Below, one piece after another: positions 9,042 to 18,558 of a stretch of 64,000 bases of DNA; the stretch's first letter is position 1; each line of letters begins with the position of its first letter. Both the position numbers and the translations under genes were made by a program. The notes under the pieces are model-generated. The model had not been told where the DNA came from. It worked only from the letters and a program-made list of their open reading frames with translations, and did no database searches. Source of the stretch: Psychrobacter urativorans (lineage in GTDB: Bacteria > Pseudomonadota > Gammaproteobacteria > Pseudomonadales > Moraxellaceae); contig NZ_CP012678.1 of NCBI RefSeq assembly GCF_001298525.1, positions 2,170,001 to 2,234,000 of the forward strand, written 5' to 3'.

Positions 9042-9329
9042 ATGAGCGTTACCACAAAAATTACAGATAGTCCTATAGATAACACCATGGATATTAATGT
9101 TTTATATTTTGCTGGTTTAGCAGATGAAGCCAATTGTCATGAAGAAAAAATCACTGTTCAAAAGTCCACCTCGCTCACTGATTTATACGAGCAGTTAAGT
9201 CAAAAGCATCGTTTTAGCCGTCCCCAATCCGAATTACGGGTCGCGGTAAATGATTACTTCGTGAAGTGGATAGAAGTGCTTAATGATGGCGATAATGTGG
9301 TGTTTATTTTACCGGTAGCAGGTGGTTAA
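9042..9329 (+). CDS. moaD: Molybdopterin synthase sulfur carrier subunit MoaD
   Basis: Small ubiquitin-fold protein (95 residues) ending in the obligatory Gly-Gly (PVAGG), which is thiocarboxylated and delivers sulfur to precursor Z in the MoaD-MoaE synthase. The usual core begins at MDINVLYFAGLAD (residue ~17); the first 16 residues are an extra tail and ATG codons exist at both places. AGGAGA lies ahead of the chosen ATG at 9042. Only two bases separate its stop from the moaE start. Confidence 0.92.
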   Translation: MSVTTKITDSPIDNTMDINVLYFAGLADEANCHEEKITVQKSTSLTDLYEQLSQKHRFSRPQSELRVAVNDYFVKWIEVLNDGDNVVFILPVAGG

Positions 9330-9331
9330 TC

Positions 9332-9871
9332 ATGAACGATAGCGTAAATAGTATGCATATAAATGCTGATATAGAAAATGAAAGCAAGGACGTACACAGT
9401 CAATCTATGCGTATCAAACGTAGCGTTGATGATGCTTATACAATCGCTCAGCGTGATGGTTTTGCGTTACTCGATATCGCTATTGACGAGAGTAGACTTA
9501 AAGCAATGCTCGATGACGACAGCTGCGGGGCGTTTGCGAGCTTTGAAGGGCGCGTACGTAATCATAATAATGCCACGAGCGTTGAGCGCTTAAGTTATTA
9601 TGGCTACGAAGCATTAGCCATTAATCAAGGTCGGCAAATCATCGAAGAAGCCAAGCTTAAATTTGACATTACCCATGCTGTCGCCATTCACCGTATTGGC
9701 GCGTTAGAGATCGGCGATATCGCGGTATGGATTGGGGTGGTTTCGGCACATCGTTACCCTGCATTTGACGCTTGTCGTTGGATACTGGACACTATTAAGG
9801 CAGACATTCCCATTTGGAAGCAAGAATATTACGAAGATAAGCCCTCTAAATGGCTGAGTAACAATGGTTGA
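9332..9871 (+). CDS. moaE: Molybdopterin synthase catalytic subunit MoaE
   Basis: Large subunit of molybdopterin synthase, 179 residues. The family core includes GAFASFEGRVRNHN, LSYYGYEALA, AVAIHRIGALEIGD and the C-terminal IPIWKQEYYED with the lysine expected in the active site. About 45 extra residues precede the usual MoaE start. Immediately downstream of moaD, as in most bacteria, so both subunits are made together. A weak hairpin follows before modA. Confidence 0.94.
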   Translation: MNDSVNSMHINADIENESKDVHSQSMRIKRSVDDAYTIAQRDGFALLDIAIDESRLKAMLDDDSCGAFASFEGRVRNHNNATSVERLSYYGYEALAINQGRQIIEEAKLKFDITHAVAIHRIGALEIGDIAVWIGVVSAHRYPAFDACRWILDTIKADIPIWKQEYYEDKPSKWLSNNG

Positions 9872-9903
9872 GTAGCACTGCTAATTTAGTAAAGGTAAAG
9901 TAA

Positions 9904-9952
9904 TAACGGCTAAGTAAAGGTGGTTAGTAAGCTATTTTTGCTTAGTCGTTTT
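9904..9952 (+). terminator. Possible attenuator/terminator between moaE and modA
   Basis: AACGGCTAAG (9904-9913) pairs with CTTAGTCGTT (9941-9950), one G-U pair. A shorter competing hairpin, TAAGC/GCTTA, sits at 9927-9931 and 9940-9944. Only a weak T-run follows, so read-through from the moa genes into modA is likely. Confidence 0.35.
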
Positions 9953-10008
9953 CGTGTTGTACTGTAATTATAACCATCATCTGTAGGCATTTATAAATAG
10001 GGTAGGCT

Positions 10009-10905
10009 ATGAAAATTAATGCATGGGCTCATCGCGATAATCTAAATCCAATGCAGTGTTTTACATCCGCATTAAACGTGCTGTTAACGTTCAGCAGCTT
10101 TACTTGCTTAGCGTTAGCGCTGACTGCTTGTACTAAAGAAAGCAATAATACGGTCGACCAAGCTGCGATTAATGATACTCCCGAACATACACAAACGATT
10201 CATATTGCTGCGGCTGCCAACTTATCTGATGTCCTCCCTAATGTTATCGAAGGTTATAAAGTGTATAGGAACCTCCCTCAGCAGAACATCGAGGTTACTT
10301 ATGCCTCCTCCGGTAAGCTTTATGCTCAAATCAAAGCGGGTGCACCTTATGATCTCTTTTTATCCGCCAATCAAGAATTTCCGGAAAAATGGGTAAAAGA
10401 ACGTCCAACAACTGCAACGGCTCATAAACCATTCACTTATACCCAAGGTCAATTGTCAGTTTATAGCGTGACCAAACCCGTGAGTAAGCTCACACCTGCC
10501 ACACTAGCAGAGCTGCTTATCAGTCAAAAAGCCAGTAAAATTACCATCGCCAACCCTGAGCTTGCACCTTATGGTGAATCGGCAAAATCGTATCTACAAA
10601 CCCAAAATGTCTATGACACCCTCAATAACCAAAAACGCATCATACAGGCAGAAAATATCGGTCAAGCTTTTCAATATGCGCATACGGGCAGCGTGGATTA
10701 TGGTTTTGTGGCGCAGTCGCAAGTCATCGCGATTAAAGCCACGCCTGAACAATTCTACATTTTACCTGCTGATGCCTATCCAGCGATTTTGCAAGCTGGC
10801 GTGGTCATTAGTGATGCTGCCGTGGCAACAGACTTTACCAGCTATTTATTATCCCCGACAGGACAGCAATATTTTGCCAAAGCGGGCTATTTAGAAGTGA
10901 GATAA
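10009..10905 (+). CDS. modA: Molybdate-binding lipoprotein ModA
   Basis: Periplasmic substrate-binding protein of the molybdate ABC importer. The N-terminus is long and positively charged, then hydrophobic, ending in the lipobox LTAC (Cys about residue 42). Mature sequence has the ModA hallmarks IHIAAAANLSDVLP, VTYASSGKLYAQIKAGAPYDLFLSA, and IANPELAPYGESAK, where the Ser, Ala and Tyr positions that line the oxyanion pocket fall. Length 298 residues is slightly above the family because of the N-terminal extension. modB follows after 37 bp. Confidence 0.93.
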   Translation: MKINAWAHRDNLNPMQCFTSALNVLLTFSSFTCLALALTACTKESNNTVDQAAINDTPEHTQTIHIAAAANLSDVLPNVIEGYKVYRNLPQQNIEVTYASSGKLYAQIKAGAPYDLFLSANQEFPEKWVKERPTTATAHKPFTYTQGQLSVYSVTKPVSKLTPATLAELLISQKASKITIANPELAPYGESAKSYLQTQNVYDTLNNQKRIIQAENIGQAFQYAHTGSVDYGFVAQSQVIAIKATPEQFYILPADAYPAILQAGVVISDAAVATDFTSYLLSPTGQQYFAKAGYLEVR

Positions 10906-10942
10906 TGCGCAATAGAGATAATGTTGGTAATGGGCAATTTAT

Positions 10943-11641
10943 ATGATGGCTCAAGCCTTGATAACAGAGATGTTGACGCCATTTTGGGTCAGCGTTAAGC
11001 TTGCTAGTATTACGACCTTATGTTTATTACTGTTTGCTACGCCGATAGCCTACTGGCTCGCCAAACCCAGCCGTCGATATATTGTTGGGCGTATTAAGGT
11101 TGTATTGATGGGCGTTATCGCCATGCCCTTGGTATTGCCGCCCACGGCCATTGGGTTTTATTTATTGCTGCTGATGAGTCCCACCTCTGGCTTGGGGAAA
11201 TGGCTGACTGAGCATCATATCAGCACCTTTATATTCACCTTTGAAGGTTTGGTCATCGGTTCTATTATTTATTCGCTACCGTTTTATGTGCAGCCTGTTT
11301 ATGCGCAGTTTTTACGTATTCCAAAAAGCGTGTTGGAAATGGCGCATTTATTAGAACCGAGTCGTCTAAGATGCTTTATAAAAGTGGCGCTACCGCAAGC
11401 CCGTGTCGGTATCGTCCTTGGCAGTCTCATTAGTTTCGCGCATACCATTGGCGAGTTTGGCGTGGTACTCATGATAGGCGGTAGCATTTCTGGTGAGACA
11501 AAAGTCATCTCTATCGCGATATATGAGCAAGTAGAAGCGCTGAATTATGATACTGCACATATCATGTCAGCCGTTCTGATTGTTATGGGAATGATAATGG
11601 TGACGTTAATCGCAAGCGTAAATAGAGTGATTCAGCGTTAA
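10943..11641 (+). CDS. modB: Molybdate ABC transporter permease ModB
   Basis: Inner-membrane permease of the molybdate importer, 232 residues with about five to six hydrophobic segments. The characteristic stretch PLVLPPTAIGFYLL lies in the first third. The ATPase-docking EAA loop is at LEMAHLLEPSRLRCFIKVALP, followed by FAHTIGEFGVVLMIGG. Two consecutive ATGs (10943, 10946) are possible starts. The ATPase gene modC, usually next, is absent: the following gene is an unrelated membrane protein. Confidence 0.93.
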   Translation: MMAQALITEMLTPFWVSVKLASITTLCLLLFATPIAYWLAKPSRRYIVGRIKVVLMGVIAMPLVLPPTAIGFYLLLLMSPTSGLGKWLTEHHISTFIFTFEGLVIGSIIYSLPFYVQPVYAQFLRIPKSVLEMAHLLEPSRLRCFIKVALPQARVGIVLGSLISFAHTIGEFGVVLMIGGSISGETKVISIAIYEQVEALNYDTAHIMSAVLIVMGMIMVTLIASVNRVIQR

Positions 11642-11765
11642 TAAAAGTCTCTATATTTCTTGAGGATTTAGCAGCGTTAACTTATTACTGATTATATAAT
11701 TGTTTGATTTTTTGCACTCGTTATTATCAATAGCTCCAAGCGCCTTTTTTGTGGAATTTAATATT

Positions 11766-12206
11766 ATGATTAATTATGTGCTCATCATGCATTTATTAGG
11801 AGCGACTATTTGGACAGGTGGTCATTTAATTTTATCTTTGGTGATTTTACCCAAAACCCTATCTACGCGTAACCTCGATATGCTGCTGCAGTTTGAGCAG
11901 AATTTTGAAAAGGTCGGCATACCTGCTTTAGTGGTGCAAGTTCTCACTGGATTGTGGATGGCGCACAGATTAATACCTGATTTTGGCGCGTGGTTTGCCT
12001 TTGATAATGATATTAGCAAGTTAATTACTCTTAAAATATCATTATTAGTGGCGACTATTCTCGTCGCGTTACATGCTCGCTTTCGCGTGATTCCAACCTT
12101 ATCTGCAAGCACCTTGAACGCATTCTCAATCAATATTATTTTAATTACCCTGTTATCAGTAAGCTTTGTGATTGTGGGTACTTTATTTCGTACAGGGTTA
12201 AGCTAA
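11766..12206 (+). CDS. CopD-like small integral membrane protein
   Basis: A four-helix membrane protein of 146 residues from the ATG at 11766 (a TTG at 11700 would add 22 residues). The first helix carries HLLGATIWTGGHLI and the third region has HARFRVIP; such histidines ligate haem or copper in CopD/DUF2269-type proteins. The length fits the small CopD-like group found in Acinetobacter and Psychrobacter rather than full CopD. Role unknown; copper tolerance or a haem b electron carrier are both possible. It stands alone, 125 bp after modB, and converges with mntP. Confidence 0.6.
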   Translation: MINYVLIMHLLGATIWTGGHLILSLVILPKTLSTRNLDMLLQFEQNFEKVGIPALVVQVLTGLWMAHRLIPDFGAWFAFDNDISKLITLKISLLVATILVALHARFRVIPTLSASTLNAFSINIILITLLSVSFVIVGTLFRTGLS

Positions 12207-12262
12207 CGTGTCTAAGACGATTTTAAAATAGAATCACAGCCAGTGTGATCTTGAACGTGGCA

Positions 12263-12811
12263 TTAAATCACCATGTTTATTCCAATGGCTATCAGCACCA
12301 AGCCGCCCAGCGCTTCTGCCCAACTGCCCAGCCAAGTTCCTGATTTTTGTCCTATATATGCGCCCAAAATACTTAAAATTGCGGTGGTGAGCGCAATAAT
12401 GAGACAGGCTAAGTAGGCATTGATGGACAATAGGTTTAACGTAAAACCCGCTGCCATGGCATCAATACTGGTGGCTATGGCTAATGACAGCAACGTCCGA
12501 TGGCTTAGATTAATCCGCATATCATCGTCATTAACGGAGCGTGATTCATACAGCATCTTGATGCCAAGGGCGACGAGTATCAGAAAGGCAATCCAAGAAG
12601 CCCCGTCAGCCAACCAACCGAGCATGGTAAATCCAAGTGCATAGCCAATCAGTGGCATCAGCCCTTGCGCCACGCCAAAATATAACCCAATCAGCAACGC
12701 CATTTTTAAAAACTGTGATTTAGCCTCGTTTTGATGCGTCGCGCCAAGACCAATCGCGGCTGCAAATGCATCTGCCGCCAGTGCTAACGCCAATAAGAAT
12801 ATCTCTAACAT
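12263..12811 (-). CDS. mntP: Manganese efflux pump MntP
   Basis: Six-helix inner-membrane Mn(II) exporter, 182 residues, normal length. Family signature near the N-terminus: [16 protein letters not shown], with the acidic residue needed for Mn export; the second repeat shows [15 protein letters not shown]. MntP protects against manganese overload. I looked for a yybP-ykoY Mn riboswitch upstream, as in E. coli, and could not recognise one. Single-gene unit converging with the CopD-like gene. Confidence 0.93.
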   Translation of the reverse strand: MLEIFLLALALAADAFAAAIGLGATHQNEAKSQFLKMALLIGLYFGVAQGLMPLIGYALGFTMLGWLADGASWIAFLILVALGIKMLYESRSVNDDDMRINLSHRTLLSLAIATSIDAMAAGFTLNLLSINAYLACLIIALTTAILSILGAYIGQKSGTWLGSWAEALGGLVLIAIGINMVI

Positions 12812-14412
<1,601 letters not shown>

Positions 14413-14444
14413 TAAGTAACGCTTACGGCTTTATAAAAAGTAAT

Positions 14445-14477
14445 AAAAATGCTGTCCTTTATCGGGCAGCATTTTTC
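14445..14477. terminator. Bidirectional rho-independent terminator after frmA
   Basis: GCTGTCC (14451-14457) pairs with GGGCAGC (14464-14470), extended by an A-run on the left and a T-run on the right. It can stop frmA transcription and also that of the convergent DUF2164 gene. Confidence 0.85.
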
Positions 14478-14511
14478 ATTTTAATAGATTTATCTTTAAA
14501 TATTTAAAGAA

Positions 14512-14766
14512 CTAATCTTTTTTAACGCTGTGCATATCTTCTAAGATACCCGTAAATCTATCGTATAACCACGGCTCCATATCATCAACCACTTGGTTAT
14601 ATAAATGTGGACTCAGCGTTTCAATAATAAAATCTAATAAAAATTTAGCCGGTAAATTACCAATATCAAGCTCAAACTCTTCTGACATATAATCTCTGAG
14701 CTGATCCAAAACCATCACTTCTGCTTCATCTGATAGTTTTATTAACTTGTCTTTACTCATATTCAT
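14512..14766 (-). CDS. DUF2164 family protein
   Basis: An 84-residue acidic, helical protein. The central pattern LRDYMSEEFELDIGNLPAKF followed by LLDFIIE and YNQVVDDM matches the DUF2164 family as I recall it. No signal peptide, no membrane segment, no catalytic motif. Function unknown. Single gene, converging with frmA; ATG codons at residues 1 and 3 are both possible starts. Confidence 0.75.
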   Translation of the reverse strand: MNMSKDKLIKLSDEAEVMVLDQLRDYMSEEFELDIGNLPAKFLLDFIIETLSPHLYNQVVDDMEPWLYDRFTGILEDMHSVKKD

Positions 14767-14978
14767 TCTCTAATGAAAATTTCATCTATATCTAAATGCG
14801 AAATATTTTAATGTTGATAGGAGAGTGTAACAGATAGCCTGCGTACAGACAGAAACGCGCCCATTAAACCCTTATTATTAAGCATTCCATTTAGTGATTA
14901 ATAACTAAAATAAGCGATTGATATTAAAACTAATTATCGCCACAATTGTTTATTTTTATATTCATTAGAGAGTTTATT

Positions 14979-15365
14979 ATGATTGTTATCTATGGCATAA
15001 AAGAACACCTTAATCCTATTAAAGCCCAACTATCCGACGTGATTCATAGCTGTATGCACTCGGTGTTAGGATTGCCCGAAGACAAACGCGCCCAACGCTT
15101 TATTCCTTTGGATGCTGACGATTTTTACTATCCTGAAGGTAGAACCGCCGCTTATACCGTTATCGAGATTAATATGATGCAAGGGCGTACGGTTGCCACC
15201 AAAAAAGCACTGATTAAAGCATTATTTCAACAGATTGAGTTACAGGTTGGCATCTTACCGATAGATATTGAAATCACTATAAAAGAGCAGCCAGCGCATT
15301 GTTGGGGCTTTCGCGGTATGACGGGTGATGAGGCACGAGATTTAAAATATAACGTTAATGTTTAA
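14979..15365 (+). CDS. Tautomerase-fold protein lacking the catalytic N-terminal proline
   Basis: A 128-residue protein starting MIVIYGIKEHLNP from the ATG at 14979, which has GAGAG upstream; a TTG at 14946 would add eleven hydrophobic residues and is unlikely. The pattern VIEINMMQGRTVATKKALIKAL and the IEITIKEQPAHCWGFRGMTG end resemble the Tautomerase_2/MIF-like family. The classical enzymes need Pro as the first residue after Met; here it is Ile, as in a common proteobacterial subgroup. Tautomerase activity is therefore doubtful. 26 bp ahead of the acetyltransferase gene, probably co-transcribed. Confidence 0.7.
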   Translation: MIVIYGIKEHLNPIKAQLSDVIHSCMHSVLGLPEDKRAQRFIPLDADDFYYPEGRTAAYTVIEINMMQGRTVATKKALIKALFQQIELQVGILPIDIEITIKEQPAHCWGFRGMTGDEARDLKYNVNV

Positions 15366-15391
15366 TACAGATTAGGTGGGGATTGAGTTTT

Positions 15392-16000
15392 ATGACTGTA
15401 TCAACATTAGAAACAGAACGTCTTTATTTGCGTCAATGGCAGCCAAGTGATTTTGCGATATTTGCTGAGATGAATGCCGATCCAGAGGTTATGCAATATT
15501 TCCCTAAGCTATTATCTACGGTAGTGAGTGATATGATTGCGCATAAATGCCAGCAGCTTATTCAAGATAAGGGTTGGGGATTTTGGGCGGTCAGTCTAAA
15601 AGACGGTTTAGAAAAGAGCGATGCCTTTATCGGTTTTGTGGGCTTAAATCAGACGCATACAGATATGGTGTTTGCACCTTGCGTTGAGATGGCTTGGCGA
15701 CTGCACAAGGACTATTGGGGGCAGGGCTATGCGACTGAAGCGGCAAAAGCGGCTTTAAAGTTTGCTTTTGAGGCGTTGGCACTTGATGAAGTTGTTGCCT
15801 TCACTGCGGTTATCAATAAGCGCTCACAACGGCTGATGGAGCGTATCGGTATGACTGATACGCAGGATAACTTTCATCATCCTGCGCTGCCACCAAACCA
15901 TGTCCTTGCTGAGCAGGTTTTGTATAAGATTACTCAGCAAGCATGGCAAAGCGAATTAAACCATAAAAAACAGACTTTGCTTAAAAACTTTAATAATTAA
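15392..16000 (+). CDS. GNAT-family N-acetyltransferase
   Basis: A RimJ/RimL-type acetyltransferase of 202 residues. It begins with the typical LETERLYLRQW strand and has the acetyl-CoA-binding region YWGQGYATEAAKAAL (motif A, Q/RxxGxG/A form GQGYAT). The IGMTDTQD segment of motif B follows. Such proteins acetylate N-termini, amino sugars or small amines; the substrate cannot be predicted. The ATG at 15392 was preferred over an in-frame TTG at 15383. Ends 21 bp before the convergent 204-residue gene on the minus strand. Confidence 0.85.
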   Translation: MTVSTLETERLYLRQWQPSDFAIFAEMNADPEVMQYFPKLLSTVVSDMIAHKCQQLIQDKGWGFWAVSLKDGLEKSDAFIGFVGLNQTHTDMVFAPCVEMAWRLHKDYWGQGYATEAAKAALKFAFEALALDEVVAFTAVINKRSQRLMERIGMTDTQDNFHHPALPPNHVLAEQVLYKITQQAWQSELNHKKQTLLKNFNN

Positions 16001-16021
16001 ACGGCTTAGCTTTTAAATCGA

Positions 16022-16636
16022 CTAGCTTTCAAATTTCAGTCCTGAGGTTTTAATACCCCAAATCAGCTCAACGAAGGCGCGATTATTGGTTAACGGCTCG
16101 CCATCGATAATCAGCGCGTAGCCATCATTATCAATCCATAAGAACACAAAGCTAGTTTCAGGTATTAATAAATCCACTTGTTGAAAGAATGAAATCGCAC
16201 GACTGCCTAATGACCAACCACGCTGCTTTTGACGCAGCATAAAACCTGAGAAATCCGCCGCTGCCACACTGAGCATATCCGCTTCTTCCTGACTATAGCC
16301 AATACGTGCCAAGCAAAAGCCCTCGTCTGAAGCAATAGCAGCACGGCGTTTACCGGATAAGCTGGCAACCACGTAAGGTAAAAACTGATCCAGTGGTAAG
16401 TTTGGGGCAGGTAAAAAAGTCGATAGCTTCTCAATAAAGCCTTGTTCCACAAAACCATCTAGCCATAGCTCAGGATATTCCTCCAGCCACGTTGCCACCA
16501 GCATGGTCTCGCGATATGATAGTAAAGCTTGCAATGCCAGCTGCATCGCCGTCGGCTCATTTTGCGAAAATGCTTCAAACACGCCAGCAGGAGTCAGGGT
16601 AATATAAGTTTTGTCAGCATTATCAAAAATCGACAT
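16022..16636 (-). CDS. Unrecognised protein with a possible roadblock-like C-terminal half
   Basis: 204 residues, soluble, no signal peptide. Residues ~90-195 contain LSGKRRAAIASDEGFCLARIG, an alternation of hydrophobic and small residues ending in Asp-Glu-Gly. That is how the first strands of roadblock/LC7 domains read, compared with ALISTDGLMIAS in the protein at 19351-19713. A helix (SQEEADMLSVAAADFSGFML) and two further strands (FVFLWIDNDGYALIIDG) follow, consistent with that fold. The first 90 residues are not recognised. Last gene of a five-gene minus-strand group that includes a clear LC7 protein and a PAS protein. The fold call is inference. Confidence 0.5.
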   Translation of the reverse strand: MSIFDNADKTYITLTPAGVFEAFSQNEPTAMQLALQALLSYRETMLVATWLEEYPELWLDGFVEQGFIEKLSTFLPAPNLPLDQFLPYVVASLSGKRRAAIASDEGFCLARIGYSQEEADMLSVAAADFSGFMLRQKQRGWSLGSRAISFFQQVDLLIPETSFVFLWIDNDGYALIIDGEPLTNNRAFVELIWGIKTSGLKFES

Positions 16637-16786
16637 AAAAGCTACCTTGTTAAAAGTCTTAAAGAGAGCGTTAACGCAAATGGTAAGTGATGTGCATGAC
16701 TATTCATTTGCTAGGTTTGATTAACGACTTACTTTTAAAGACGTGATTGGATATGCGCCAGTACTGTTTTTATTTTATGGCTTTTA

Positions 16787-17449
16787 TTATATTGCTATTT
16801 TAGTTTCAGCCGTGGCTGTAGATAAGGGTTCTGGGCTTGCACCTATTTGTTCTAGACGCTGTTGGCAGTCACTCCAGCGCTCGTTAAATTGCCAATCACT
16901 TTTGCCTAAACGGAACCAAACAATCGAGAAAGCGAGGCGATCGTTACAGGCTAAGCAATGTGCAAAAAACTCATGTTCAATTTGTTCAATCGTATGCCAA
17001 TGCTCGTTATCACGTGCTTCCATTAGCTCATTGGTAATATTTTTGGCAACTTCTTTCGCATCGTCACTACTGATACGCAAACGGTGTGTATCGACATTGA
17101 GCGATGGTGTCACCAATACACTCCAGCGGGTAGCAAAAACGCTGCTGTATTTAATATAATCGAGTTTATTAATACAGTTATGGAAAGCTTGTTCTATCTG
17201 TGGATGCAAGCGTCCTTGGATGCGTGCAAATATTTCCTCAACGTCATAAGGGATATCATACCAACAAGCGTAGAAAAAGTCAGCCATTGCGCCTTGCAAT
17301 GGTTCTTTTTCATTTAATAGTAAGGCGGCATTGATACGCTGCTCATGATAATAGCGGTTATTAGGAACAACGAATATCTTGCGAGAGAAATAGCGAAAGG
17401 CTTTGCGTGCTGCCAGTTCACTCTCATCGGTCGCAGGTAAGTCGGCCAT
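16787..17449 (-). CDS. Unrecognised 220-residue cytosolic protein in the LC7/PAS group
   Basis: No family recognised. Mostly helical, rich in aromatic residues and acidic patches. It contains FRYFSRKIFVVPNNRYYHEQ near the N-terminus and a central VLVTPSLNVDTHRLRISSDDA segment. Cys pairs (HCLACND) are present but not as a zinc motif. No signal peptide or membrane helix. It is followed after 150 bp by the possible roadblock-like gene and preceded by a repeat-filled gap of 356 bp. Treated as a real gene because of length, consistent codon use and conserved-looking composition. Confidence 0.65.
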   Translation of the reverse strand: MADLPATDESELAARKAFRYFSRKIFVVPNNRYYHEQRINAALLLNEKEPLQGAMADFFYACWYDIPYDVEEIFARIQGRLHPQIEQAFHNCINKLDYIKYSSVFATRWSVLVTPSLNVDTHRLRISSDDAKEVAKNITNELMEARDNEHWHTIEQIEHEFFAHCLACNDRLAFSIVWFRLGKSDWQFNERWSDCQQRLEQIGASPEPLSTATAETKIAI

Positions 17450-17620
17450 GACGGTATCCTTTATATCTTAGGTCAGTGCTGTAGGTGATGAGAGCTGCCA
17501 TAATGATGGCAAGCCGTTATGATCAATCGTTATCATAAAAATACGTGGGTGAGGCGTGTAACCTATGGTTTATCAAGACATTATCCATAAACGCTTATCA
17601 GTGATTGTTAGTTAATAATT

Positions 17621-17671
17621 AATCATTAGCAACAATGAATCATTACTAACACTCAATCATTACCAACAATC
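17621..17671. repeat. 17-bp imperfect tandem repeat, three copies
   Basis: Copies at 17621-17637, 17638-17654 and 17655-17671 share AATCATTA followed by variable C/A-rich bases. A partial fourth copy (AATTAACG) follows. Non-coding. Confidence 0.75.
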
Positions 17672-17706
17672 AATTAACGACCAGCATTTATGGATAACTT
17701 TTTATC

Positions 17707-17780
17707 TATTCAAATGATCTATTCAAATGATCTATTCAAATGATCTATTCAAATGATCTATTTAAATCATCTATTCAAAA
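17707..17780. repeat. 13-bp tandem repeat, about 5.5 copies
   Basis: The unit TATTCAAATGATC is perfect in four consecutive copies from 17707 to 17758. A fifth (17759-17771) has two changes, and a partial sixth ends near 17780. It lies just past the stop codon of the PhnD-like gene. The copies contain ATGAT but no frame is open through them in a useful context. Confidence 0.9.
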
Positions 17781-17805
17781 AGTCATGCAATAACCGTTTA
17801 AATGG

Positions 17806-18555
17806 TTAATCCATCAACGTTTCCATCAAATCTAGCATAAACTCTGCATCTTCTTCACTCATCGGCTCAAAACCTTGAGGCATACCAAGTTCAGTCAAGG
17901 CTTCTTTACCATCGTCATCGTTATGCAAATTTAGAATGGCATTCATTAGAATTTCGGTATCAGGGAAATCCTCTTTAATAAGCAGTACATGACTGATATC
18001 TGCCAAATCACTCTCAATAAGCACATTAAGCTGAGTCTTAGTGAGGCGTGAAAAGCTATGAAAAACTTCAGCCAAAAAGAAGCCTGCTTGAGAGTCACCT
18101 TTGATAACTTGACGCGCTGCTGCTTGATAAGTTTCGGTCACTGTCCAGTTAAGGTCAGCTTCTTCCAAATCAACCGCTTCAAGCAAGCGTAAACCAATGA
18201 GCTTCACATCACGGTTATTTGCCATAGAGATGGTCGAGCCCGCAGTCAAATCTTCCAAGCAATTGATGTCGCTATTTGCCGAAGCCGCAATTACCATCTC
18301 ATCAGATTTGCCGATAGGACGCGCAACCGCTCGGTAGCCTTGCTCACGGATAAGCGTGGCAGCATCAAAAGGATTGGCGTAGATGACTTGAATGTCGCCT
18401 GCGTCAATCAGTGCTTCTTGCTCAGCATGAGAGGCGGGCATATTCAAGTGCATGTTTAAATTGGCACGTTTTTGAATTAAGATATTAAACATATGCCAGC
18501 CTGCAAAACGCTCAGGCGAAAAATCAGGGGCGATTAACATATTATGCGTCGTCAT
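17806..18555 (-). CDS. Cytosolic PhnD-like (phosphonate-type) binding-protein homologue
   Basis: 249 residues with the type 2 periplasmic-binding fold seen in PhnD/phosphite-binding proteins. Motifs: DIQVIYANPFDAATLIRE (the strand that senses ligand), VARPIGKSDEMVIAAS, LEDLTAGSTISMANN (hinge and anion-binding helix) and AARQVIKGDSQAGFFLAEVF. Unlike transport components it has no signal peptide or lipobox: it begins MTTHNMLIAPDFSPERF. The very acidic C-terminus is also unusual. It starts 3 bp after the PAS gene, so a role as cytoplasmic sensor partner is more likely than transport. Inference from context; ligand unknown. Confidence 0.75.
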   Translation of the reverse strand: MTTHNMLIAPDFSPERFAGWHMFNILIQKRANLNMHLNMPASHAEQEALIDAGDIQVIYANPFDAATLIREQGYRAVARPIGKSDEMVIAASANSDINCLEDLTAGSTISMANNRDVKLIGLRLLEAVDLEEADLNWTVTETYQAAARQVIKGDSQAGFFLAEVFHSFSRLTKTQLNVLIESDLADISHVLLIKEDFPDTEILMNAILNLHNDDDGKEALTELGMPQGFEPMSEEDAEFMLDLMETLMD

Positions 18556-18558
18556 GAT

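Larger units (their letters stand above)
17450..17805. other. 356-bp intergenic region with two tandem-repeat blocks
   Basis: Lies between the stop of the PhnD-like gene (17806) and the start of the 220-residue gene (17449). No reading frame is convincing. It holds a 17-bp repeat (17621-17671) and a 13-bp repeat (17707-17780), both described separately. Confidence 0.7.

Noticed and set aside
9872..10008. ModE or molybdate-riboswitch control ahead of modA
   Set aside because: No ModE-type palindrome (CGTTATATA arms) and no Moco riboswitch pattern seen; only a weak hairpin.
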